64,000 nucleotides of DNA from Streptomyces curacoi (lineage in GTDB: Bacteria; Actinomycetota; Actinomycetes; Streptomycetales; Streptomycetaceae). Below the pieces are notes generated by a model that was given only the letters and a program-made list of their open reading frames with translations, was not told the origin of the DNA and did not search any database. How positions within the stretch are numbered: the first letter of the stretch is position 1; each line of letters starts with the position of its first letter. The stretch is taken from NCBI RefSeq assembly GCF_001513975.1, contig NZ_KQ947988.1, forward strand, positions 124,001-188,000, given 5' to 3'. Shown piece after piece: positions 24,427 to 31,610 of this stretch. The position numbers and the translations under genes were made by a program.

Positions 24427-26142
24427 ATGTCTCTTGTCATGTCCATACACAGCTGGTTCGGGCGGCCCACCGGGCCGGCCCGCCTCTGGGCGGGAGCGGT
24501 CACCGCCGCCCTCGCCCTCACCTTCCTCCCCGCCGGCCACGCGTCCGCGGCGGACGTCAACAACGCCCGGAACGCCGGCTTCGAGTCCGGCCTGAGCAAC
24601 TGGACGTGCTCCGCGAACAGCGGTACGACCGTCTCCTCACCGGTGCACGGCGGCACGGCCGCGCTGAAGGCGACCCCGGCCGGGCAGGACCACGCCCGGT
24701 GCGTCCAGACGGTGGCCGTCCGCCCGAACTCGACGTACACGCTGAGCGCATGGGTGCAGGGCGGCTACACCTACCTGGGCGTAACGGGCACGGGCACCAC
24801 GGACGTGTCGACCTGGACGCCGGACTCGGCGAGCTGGAAGCAGCTGTCGACCACGTTCACCACCGGTGCCTCCACCACCTCCGTCGCGGTGTACACGCAC
24901 GGCTGGTACGGACAGGCGGCCTACTACGCGGACGACGTGTCGGTGTACGGCCCCGACGGCGGCGGCACCGGCCCCTCCCCCACCGTCCCCGGGGCGCCGA
25001 GCGGGCTGACGGTCTCGGGCACGACCTCCTCGTCCGTCTCCCTCGCCTGGAACACCGTCCCGGGCGCGACCGGCTACCACGTCTACCGCGACGGTACGAA
25101 GGTGACCGCGGTGACCGGCACCTCGGCGACCGTGACCGGGCTCGCGGCCTCGACGTCGTACTCCTTCCAGGTCACGGCGGCCAACGCGGCCGGTGAGTCG
25201 CCGAAGTCGGCGGCGGTGACGGGGAGGACGAGCGCGCCGACCGGCCCCGGGCCCGCCCTGCCCAAGCACGCGGTCACCGGTTACTGGCAGAACTTCGACA
25301 ACGGCGCGACGGTCCAGAAGCTCGCCGACGTCCCGTCCCAGTACGACATCATCGCCGTCGCCTTCGCGGACGCGACCCCGACGCCGGGCGCGGTGACCTT
25401 CACCCTGGACTCGGCCGGGCTGGGCGGCTACACAGTGGACCAGTTCAAGGCCGACATCAGGGCCAAGCAGTCCGCCGGGAAGAAGGTCGTCATCTCGGTG
25501 GGCGGTGAGCGCGGCACGGTGACGGTGAACGACTCCGCGTCGGCGACGAACTTCGCGAACTCGGTGTACTCCCTGATGCGGACGTACGGCTTCGACGGCG
25601 TCGACATCGACCTGGAGAACGGCCTCAACGCGACCTACATGACGCAGGCGCTGCGGTCCCTGTCGGCGCAGGCGGGCTCGTCACTGATCATCACGATGGC
25701 GCCGCAGACCATCGACATGCAGTCGACGTCGAACTCCTACTTCCGGACCGCGCTGAACATCAAGGACATCCTCACCGTCGTCAACATGCAGTACTACAAC
25801 AGCGGATCCATGCTGGGCTGCGACGGCAAGGTCTACAGCCAGGGCTCGGTGGACTTCCTGACCGCCCTGGCCTGCATCCAGCTGGAGGGCGGTCTCGCCC
25901 CGTCCCAGGTCGGGCTGGGGCTGCCGGCGTCGACGCGGGCCGCGGGCAGCGGGTACGTGTCGCCGTCCGTCGTGAACAGCGCCCTGGACTGCCTGACCAG
26001 GGGAACCGGGTGCGGGTCCTTCAAGCCGTCGCGGACCTACCCCGACCTGCGGGGCGCGATGACCTGGTCGACGAACTGGGACGCCGCGGCGGGCAACGCG
26101 TGGTCGAACGCGGTGGGGCCGCATGTGCACGGGCTGCCGTAG
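24427..26142 (+). CDS. Secreted GH18 chitinase with CBM and fibronectin III domains
   Basis: 571 residues. The signal peptide is predicted to be cut after A41 (HASA-AD). Then a carbohydrate-binding module (about 43-175: NAGFESGLSNW...YYADDVSVYG), an FN3 domain (about 185-270) and a GH18 catalytic barrel (280-571). The catalytic DxxDxDxE motif reads DGVDIDLE with the acid Glu near residue 397. It hydrolyses chitin outside the cell. The start is uncertain: ATG 24427 would give a nearly leaderless mRNA, ATG 24439 is also possible. S. coelicolor chiA (SCO5003) is the likely counterpart by position. Confidence 0.92.
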   Translation: MSLVMSIHSWFGRPTGPARLWAGAVTAALALTFLPAGHASAADVNNARNAGFESGLSNWTCSANSGTTVSSPVHGGTAALKATPAGQDHARCVQTVAVRPNSTYTLSAWVQGGYTYLGVTGTGTTDVSTWTPDSASWKQLSTTFTTGASTTSVAVYTHGWYGQAAYYADDVSVYGPDGGGTGPSPTVPGAPSGLTVSGTTSSSVSLAWNTVPGATGYHVYRDGTKVTAVTGTSATVTGLAASTSYSFQVTAANAAGESPKSAAVTGRTSAPTGPGPALPKHAVTGYWQNFDNGATVQKLADVPSQYDIIAVAFADATPTPGAVTFTLDSAGLGGYTVDQFKADIRAKQSAGKKVVISVGGERGTVTVNDSASATNFANSVYSLMRTYGFDGVDIDLENGLNATYMTQALRSLSAQAGSSLIITMAPQTIDMQSTSNSYFRTALNIKDILTVVNMQYYNSGSMLGCDGKVYSQGSVDFLTALACIQLEGGLAPSQVGLGLPASTRAAGSGYVSPSVVNSALDCLTRGTGCGSFKPSRTYPDLRGAMTWSTNWDAAAGNAWSNAVGPHVHGLP

Positions 26143-26154
26143 GGGTCGTTGACC

Positions 26155-26565
26155 TCACCCCGTCGGACGGTAATGGCCGAGCACCCAGGCAAGCTGCGCG
26201 AACCATTCCTGCAGCCGTGCCCGGGGCTTGGCCTCCACCACGCACTCGAAGAACCGTCCGTCCATGTGGACCACGGCGACCATCAGGGCCTTGCCGTCGG
26301 GGCTCGCCTTGTAGTGGACACCGCGGATCTCGGGCCAGTGGAACTCGATCGTGAGGCCGGACATCTCGAAGACGACGCCGGACGCGTCGACGACGACCGC
26401 GTTGCGTTTGTCCACCGCCAGGAACTCCGGGCCGACCGGGGCGGCTTGGGGGGCAGCGGGGGCGTACGAGGGCTGCGGGGGCGCGTGCTGCGGCGCGTAC
26501 TGTGGCGCGTACTGCGGTGGGGGCGGGCCGAAGCCCGGGCCGGGTGGGGGTGGCTGCTCGGTCAT
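26155..26565 (-). CDS. Small protein with Pro/Gln-rich tail and PH-like C-terminal domain
   Basis: 136 residues of unknown function. The first ~45 are Pro-rich with Q-Y-A-P repeats. The C-terminal ~90 residues look like a compact beta-sandwich plus helix: FLAVDKRNAVVVDASGVVF, IEFHWPEIRGVHY and EWFAQLAWVLGHY. The same pattern of spacing and residues occurs in the protein at 35974-36555, so the two are paralogues. Convergent with the chitinase, 12 bases apart. Confidence 0.7.
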   Translation of the reverse strand: MTEQPPPPGPGFGPPPPQYAPQYAPQHAPPQPSYAPAAPQAAPVGPEFLAVDKRNAVVVDASGVVFEMSGLTIEFHWPEIRGVHYKASPDGKALMVAVVHMDGRFFECVVEAKPRARLQEWFAQLAWVLGHYRPTG

Positions 26566-26713
26566 CCGTCGGGTCCTCGGTCCTCGGTTCTCGCTCCCCG
26601 CGCTCGCGCGCGCGGTGAGTTTTTCCTGCTGCGGTGAAACATTCTCCCTGCCTCACCGCATCAGTGAAGTGAGGACCTCACCGACAGCCGGCACACAGCA
26701 GCAGGGGGAGCGC

Positions 26714-27229
26714 ATGAGACAGGCCCGCGCGGACGAGTACGCGGAGTTCGCGGTGGCCAGGGCCGGGCATCTGTACCGGTCGGCCTGTCTGCTGACCGCC
26801 GGGGACACCCATCTCGCCGAGGATCTCGTCCAGGAGACCCTCGGCCGGATCTACGTCCGCTGGGGACGGGTGTCCCGGGCCGGGAACCCCGCCGGGTACG
26901 CGCAGACGGTCCTCACCCGCACCTTCCTCGCCCATCAGCGCCGGCGCAGCAGCACCGAACGGGCCACGGACGCGATTCCCGACCGGGCGGCGGACGACGG
27001 CGGGCACAGTGACCTGTCGCTGCGGCTGACCCTGCTCCAGGCGCTCGGCCGGCTGCCCGCCAAGGACCGGGCCGTGGTCGTCCTGCGGTACTGGGAGGAC
27101 CGGTCCGTCGAGGAGACCGCCGACGCGTTGAACGCCAGTTCCGCGGCGGTCCGGACGCGGTGCACGCGTGCCCTCGGGCGGCTTCGTGAGCTGCTCGCGG
27201 AGGACCTCGGCGAGTACGCGACGCCCTGA
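26714..27229 (+). CDS. SigE-family ECF RNA polymerase sigma factor
   Basis: 171 residues, typical of the small actinobacterial SigE-family ECF group. Region 2: FAVARAGHLYRSACLLTAGD...AEDLVQETL; region 4: LPAKDRAVVVLRYWEDRSVEETADALNASSAAVRTRCTRALGRL. Start ATG at 26714 follows GGGGGAG. The next gene, 55 bases on, encodes a membrane protein likely to be its partner. No dedicated zinc anti-sigma factor (ZAS) motif is visible nearby. Confidence 0.92.
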   Translation: MRQARADEYAEFAVARAGHLYRSACLLTAGDTHLAEDLVQETLGRIYVRWGRVSRAGNPAGYAQTVLTRTFLAHQRRRSSTERATDAIPDRAADDGGHSDLSLRLTLLQALGRLPAKDRAVVVLRYWEDRSVEETADALNASSAAVRTRCTRALGRLRELLAEDLGEYATP

Positions 27230-27284
27230 CTCACCCTCCCTGACATCCCTGAACCCTTGAGTTTCGAGAGACGGTGGTTGCGCC

Positions 27285-28535
27285 ATGTCCGTTGAGCACG
27301 ACGAGGATCGGTTCGAAGGGCGGCTCAGTGACGCCCTGCATGACATCGGCAGCGGCTTCGACGCCGACCGGGCCGCTCTCGTGGCCGCCGGCCGGGCACG
27401 CGGGCGGCGGCTGCGGCTCAGGCGGCGGGCCGCCGTGGCGGGGGGCGCGGCCGGGATCGCGCTGGTCGGAGTGGGCGGGGCGCTGATCGTGCCCTGGGGC
27501 GGCGCGGCCGACCCGCTGCCGTCGAGCTCCAGCGTGGCCGAGCAGCCGTCCGGCACGCCGTCCGCCATGCCCCTGACGAGCCGCGAACTGATCACAACAC
27601 TCGAAGGGCTGCTCCCCGAGGGCAAGTTCAGCGACCAGGAGGCACGGGGCACCGGGGACTCGCCGCTGCCGCCGTACGTCCGCCTCGTGTACGACGACGG
27701 CAAGGGCCCCGGGGCCGTCGGCGTCAGCCTGAACCGGATCGAGCCCGGCAGCGACCATGCCCGCGAGACGACCGACTGCCCGGACCGGACGCTGGTCCCG
27801 CACGACAGTTGCGTCGCCACCCGGCTGCCCGACGGTTCGCTGCTCAGGCTGTTCCAGGGGTACGAGTATCCCGACCGGCGCGTCGACACCAAACTGTGGT
27901 CGGCCGACCTGGTCACCCCGGCCGGACAGCACGTCTCCGTCAGCGAGTGGAACGCCGCCGCCGAGAAGGACGCGCCCGTCAGCAGGAGTGAACCCCCGCT
28001 GTCCACCGCCCAGTTGAAGGAGTTGGTGACGGCCCAGGTGTGGCGCAAGTACGTCGAGTTCATCCCCGAGGACCCGAAGCAGCCGACGGCGAGCGCCGCG
28101 CCGAGCCACGCCGTCGAGCCCGGCGTGGACTCGGTCCTGAACACCCTCGTCCCGCTCCTCCCGAAGGGCCTCGACGTCGTCGAGAAGGGCGAGGACTACA
28201 CGTACCTCGTCCTCGACGACGGCAAGGGCAGGAGCTACGTGCAGATCGACGTCCAGCACGGCATGGGGGACGTCGCCGACGAGCTCTTCGGAGCCGACTC
28301 CGAGACCCTCCCCGACGGCACGAAGGTCGTCGCCCGTGAGAGCGGCGGCGACAAGGGTGTCGAGGGTTCCGTGATGTGGACCGTCGACACCCTCCGCACG
28401 GACGGCTTCCGTGTCGTCATCAGCGCCTTCAACGCCGGGACCCAGCACGACGCCCCCACCCGCCCGACCCCCGCGCTGACCAGGGAACAGCTCCGGGAGA
28501 TCGCCCTCAGCCCGAAGTGGGACCGGTTCCGTTAG
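27285..28535 (+). CDS. Membrane-anchored protein with duplicated exported domain, sigma-factor partner
   Basis: 416 residues: N-terminal cytoplasmic head (about 1-42), one membrane helix (near 47-68), then a large exported region. The exported part is an internal duplication: LVYDDGKGPG... and LVLDDGKGRS..., each followed by a segment ending in a DAP...L(S/T)xxQL helix. It directly follows the ECF sigma gene; such pairs usually work as sigma factor and regulator, but no ZAS motif (HxxxCxxC) is seen in the head. Its stop overlaps that of the convergent Nramp gene (TTAG). Confidence 0.75.
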   Translation: MSVEHDEDRFEGRLSDALHDIGSGFDADRAALVAAGRARGRRLRLRRRAAVAGGAAGIALVGVGGALIVPWGGAADPLPSSSSVAEQPSGTPSAMPLTSRELITTLEGLLPEGKFSDQEARGTGDSPLPPYVRLVYDDGKGPGAVGVSLNRIEPGSDHARETTDCPDRTLVPHDSCVATRLPDGSLLRLFQGYEYPDRRVDTKLWSADLVTPAGQHVSVSEWNAAAEKDAPVSRSEPPLSTAQLKELVTAQVWRKYVEFIPEDPKQPTASAAPSHAVEPGVDSVLNTLVPLLPKGLDVVEKGEDYTYLVLDDGKGRSYVQIDVQHGMGDVADELFGADSETLPDGTKVVARESGGDKGVEGSVMWTVDTLRTDGFRVVISAFNAGTQHDAPTRPTPALTREQLREIALSPKWDRFR

Positions 28536-29851
28536 AAGAACTCCGCCCACGGCTGGTCCCAGATCTGCTTCACGCACAGCACCAGGAACAGCAGGCCCGC
28601 GATGGCGAGCATCGCATTGCTCACCGGGCCGTTGCGCCACTCCCGCGGGGTGCGCGAGGAGTTGAGGAGCCAGATCAGGGTGCCGGCGAGGAACGGCAGG
28701 AAGGCCGCGCCCAGGACGCCGTAGATGATGATCAGGCGAAAGGGCTGGCCCTGGAAGAGCAGGACGATGGGCGGGAAGGTCAGCCACAGCAGGTAGGCGC
28801 GGAAGGGCCAGGAGCGCTCCCGCGCACCCGAGGCGACCTCCTCGCCCTTCGCCTCCTCGCGGGTGCGGTAGCGGGCCACGAAGTCCGCGAACATCAGGCT
28901 CACGCCGTGCCAGACGCCGATGAGCGAGGTGAAGGAGGTGGCGAAGAAGCCGATCAGGAAGAACTTGGCCGTCGCCGTGCCGTACTCGTCCTCCAGGATG
29001 GAGCCGAGCTGGATCAGGCCCTTGTCGCCACTGGCGATGGCGATGTTCGCGGAGTGCAGCAGCTCGGCGCCGACGAACAGCATCGCGATGACGAAGATGC
29101 CGGTCGTGGCGTAGGCGACCCGGTTGTCGAGCCGCATGACCTTCATCCAGCCGGTGTTGGTCCAGCCCTTGGCATTGACCCAGTAGCCGTACGCGGCGAG
29201 GGTGATGGTGCCGCCGACGCCGCCGATCAAGCCGAGGGTGTTGAGGATCGAGTCCTTCTCGTCGGGCAGGACGGGCAGCAGTCCGGCGAAGGCGTCCGGG
29301 ATGTTCGGGGTGACGCGGATCGCCAGGTACACCGTCACCACGAACATGACGCCGACCAGGACCGTCATGACCTTCTCGAAGACGGCGTACTTGTTGAACC
29401 AGACGAAGACGAGACCGACCAGTCCGCAGGCCACGCCCCACCATTCGAGGTCCATCACGTTCGGGAACAGCGCCTGCAGGGGCAGCGCGCTCGACGACAT
29501 CGCCGCCGCGCCGTAGACGAAGCCCCAGATCACGGCGTAGACCACGAAGAAGTACGTGGTCCAGCGGCCGAGGCTCGCCCAGCCTTCGAAGAGGGTGCGG
29601 CCGGTGGACAGGTGCCAGCGGCCCGCCGCCTCGGCGAGGGAGATCTTGACCAGGCAGCCGATGATCGCCGCCCAGAGCAGGGTGTAGCCGAAGTTGCTGC
29701 CCGCGATGAGGGTGGCGACCAGGTCGCCCGCGCCGACGCCGGTCGCCGCGACGACGATGCCCGGGCCGATGTACCGCCAACTGGACTTGCGGGGCCGGGA
29801 GTCCGCCTCGCCGGCCTGTGGTGCCGCTGTGTTTCCCGTGGTGTCCGCCAT
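28532..29851 (-). CDS. Nramp-family transporter lacking canonical metal motifs
   Basis: 439 residues with about 11 hydrophobic segments and clear Nramp-like order (GPGIVVAATGVGAGD, KISLAEAAGRW). The canonical first-helix motif DPGN is replaced by GVGAGD, and no MPH motif appears in the sixth helix region (GTITLAAYGYWVNAKG). Manganese or iron transport therefore cannot be assumed; these residues are the metal ligands in true Nramps. The ATG at 29851 starts the conserved protein; the longer frame has no support. Confidence 0.8.
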   Translation of the reverse strand: MADTTGNTAAPQAGEADSRPRKSSWRYIGPGIVVAATGVGAGDLVATLIAGSNFGYTLLWAAIIGCLVKISLAEAAGRWHLSTGRTLFEGWASLGRWTTYFFVVYAVIWGFVYGAAAMSSSALPLQALFPNVMDLEWWGVACGLVGLVFVWFNKYAVFEKVMTVLVGVMFVVTVYLAIRVTPNIPDAFAGLLPVLPDEKDSILNTLGLIGGVGGTITLAAYGYWVNAKGWTNTGWMKVMRLDNRVAYATTGIFVIAMLFVGAELLHSANIAIASGDKGLIQLGSILEDEYGTATAKFFLIGFFATSFTSLIGVWHGVSLMFADFVARYRTREEAKGEEVASGARERSWPFRAYLLWLTFPPIVLLFQGQPFRLIIIYGVLGAAFLPFLAGTLIWLLNSSRTPREWRNGPVSNAMLAIAGLLFLVLCVKQIWDQPWAEFF

Positions 29852-29943
29852 GGTGGTCAAGAAAGCCCAAAGGCGCCGGTGGGACAAGAGGGCGTGCGCG
29901 TTCTCCACCCAATGTGCTCACGGGGGTTTGCCGGACCGAGGAG

Positions 29944-29981
29944 CGGGCCCCGGCGGCTGGGTGGTGCGCCGCCGGGGCCCG
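29944..29981 (-). terminator. Hairpin terminator after the RsbW-like gene
   Basis: Perfect 14-bp GC stem (29944-29957 with 29968-29981), 10-base loop, about 50 bases past the stop of the minus-strand anti-sigma gene and 90 bases before the Nramp gene. No T tract. Confidence 0.65.
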
Positions 29982-30029
29982 GGCTGTCGTTCCAGGGGAT
30001 GGCGTGGTGCCATCCGGAACTCGCGGGCG

Positions 30030-30512
30030 CTACGACCGTCGCCGACCACAGTCGTCGGACCCGCACGTGCCGAGCTCGAACCACACGGTCTTGCCCGGCC
30101 CGTCCTGGTGGCAGCCCCAGCGCCGGGCAAGCGCATCCACCAGGAACATCCCTCGGCCGCTCTCCGAGGCGCCCGCCTCCAGCACCGCCGGAACCCGCCG
30201 GCCGGCGTCCTGGACCTCGCAGCGCAGGATTCCGTGCGCCGCGAACAGGGTGAGCCGGAAACGGCTCGCCGAGTGCAGCAGGGCGTTCGTGGCCAGCTCG
30301 CTCACCAGCAGCTCGGCCACGTCCGCCACGTCGTCCAGGTCCGCGAGACCCCATCCCTCCAGCTGCCGGCGGACCTCCGCGCGTGCCTCACGGACCGCGG
30401 AGGGGCGGGGGTCGTACTCGACGCTCAGATGGCCCGCCCCCATGGGCGGCTGGGGGTAGGAACCGTACTGAGGGCCGGGGTCAGGGAAGCGCGCCCCGTA
30501 GAGGTGCAGCAT
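30030..30512 (-). CDS. RsbW/SpoIIAB-like anti-sigma regulatory ATP-binding protein
   Basis: 160 residues of the HATPase_c_2 type abundant in streptomycetes. N box in VAELLVSELATNALLHSA; G1-like DAGRRVP; G2-like GRGMFLVDALARRWG. The first ~35 residues are Gly/Pro/Tyr-rich. These proteins bind and inhibit sigma-B-type factors or act as kinases on anti-anti-sigma factors; no STAS partner is seen in the window. It lies 99 bases downstream of the MEDS protein on the same strand. Confidence 0.8.
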   Translation of the reverse strand: MLHLYGARFPDPGPQYGSYPQPPMGAGHLSVEYDPRPSAVREARAEVRRQLEGWGLADLDDVADVAELLVSELATNALLHSASRFRLTLFAAHGILRCEVQDAGRRVPAVLEAGASESGRGMFLVDALARRWGCHQDGPGKTVWFELGTCGSDDCGRRRS

Positions 30513-30611
30513 GGGTCCAGGGTGGCGGGTGCGGGAGTACGGAACACGGGGAGGAATACCTGATTCCATACCTGCTTCCCACCTGCGCGGGAACCCGCCG
30601 CCCGCACTCCG

Positions 30612-31526
30612 CTACTCGTATTGAAGTCGTACGCTCGCCCCCTCCCGGTCGTCGCGGACGTCGACGTACGCGCACACCTGGCGCGCGAACCACAGCCCCT
30701 GCCCGGGTTCCAGTTCCGTGCTCGGCGGCGGTACGAAGCCCGCCAGCGGGTCGTCGAGGCGCTGCGCGGCACGCAGTTCGCACACGCAGGCCGGGGCCTC
30801 GCCCCACAGCCGCACACCGTCGAGCGGGCCGAGGGCGGCGGCCGCCTCGGTGACGGCCATGGCGAACAGCTCCGCGTCCGCGGCCGGCAGTCCCCGGTCG
30901 GCCGCCCAGCCGCGCACGGCCTCGGCGGCGGGGACCGGGCCGGGAAGGCGCACGGCGTCGGCGGGCTGCGGGGGCAGCGGTACGGCGTCGAGTTCCGCGG
31001 CGAGACGGACGGGGTCCTCGTACACACCGGTGCCGGGGTGGGCACGGCGGGCGGCGGCGACGATCGCGGGGCCCGCGACGCGGGAGTCGTAGGCGCACAG
31101 GGCCGTCGTCGCGAGCGGGGCGAAGAGGAGGTTGGCGAGGGCCTCGTAACGGATCCACTCGGCGGTCTCCCGCGGCGAGCGGCCCGCCCGGCCGCCCCAG
31201 ACGGGTTCCATGAGCAGATGGATACGACCGCCGGGACCGCCGTGCGCCGCGAGATAACCGGCGCCCTGGGCGATCGCGTTGGCCGCGGAGCCGGTGTACC
31301 ACTCGGTGTGCGGAACGAGACCGACGTCCTTGGCGTCGACACCGAGGGCGTCCCGCAGGAGGTCCAGGTTGCCGGGCGCGGCGATGACGACGGGCGGGGG
31401 TTCACCGGGGGCGGCGAGGGCTTCGGTGAGGAAGGGCAGGGCGGTGGCGAGGAACTCGTCGTCGCTGGCGAAGACGGTCATGCGGTGGTCGAAGGGGGTG
31501 TCGGGTGGGGCGGGTTGGGGGGTCAT
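30612..31526 (-). CDS. MEDS-domain anti-sigma-type regulator
   Basis: 304 residues. N-terminal MEDS domain (FDHRMTVFASDDEFLATALPFLTEAL, LLMEPVWGGR) and a C-terminal HATPase_c_2-like domain (AVTEAAAALG...PGQGLWFARQVCAYVDV). In actinobacteria this RsbA-like architecture senses signals and controls stress sigma factors. Metal-binding His/Cys residues of some MEDS proteins are not obvious. The start codon lies in a C-rich mRNA leader whose DNA complement is extremely G-rich. Confidence 0.8.
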   Translation of the reverse strand: MTPQPAPPDTPFDHRMTVFASDDEFLATALPFLTEALAAPGEPPPVVIAAPGNLDLLRDALGVDAKDVGLVPHTEWYTGSAANAIAQGAGYLAAHGGPGGRIHLLMEPVWGGRAGRSPRETAEWIRYEALANLLFAPLATTALCAYDSRVAGPAIVAAARRAHPGTGVYEDPVRLAAELDAVPLPPQPADAVRLPGPVPAAEAVRGWAADRGLPAADAELFAMAVTEAAAALGPLDGVRLWGEAPACVCELRAAQRLDDPLAGFVPPPSTELEPGQGLWFARQVCAYVDVRDDREGASVRLQYE

Positions 31527-31604
31527 GGGGGTGGGTCTCCTTGGCGGTGGGTGGTGGGCGGTGGGTCTGGGCGGGTTGTCGGGGTGGGGGGAGCCCCACC
31601 GCCG
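31504..31604 (+). repeat. G-run-rich tract with G-quadruplex potential
   Basis: More than ten runs of three or more G on the plus strand within 100 bases, covering the start codon of the MEDS gene and the gap to the LuxR gene. Runs are separated by 1-6 bases. Confidence 0.6.
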
Positions 31605-31610
31605 GAGGCC

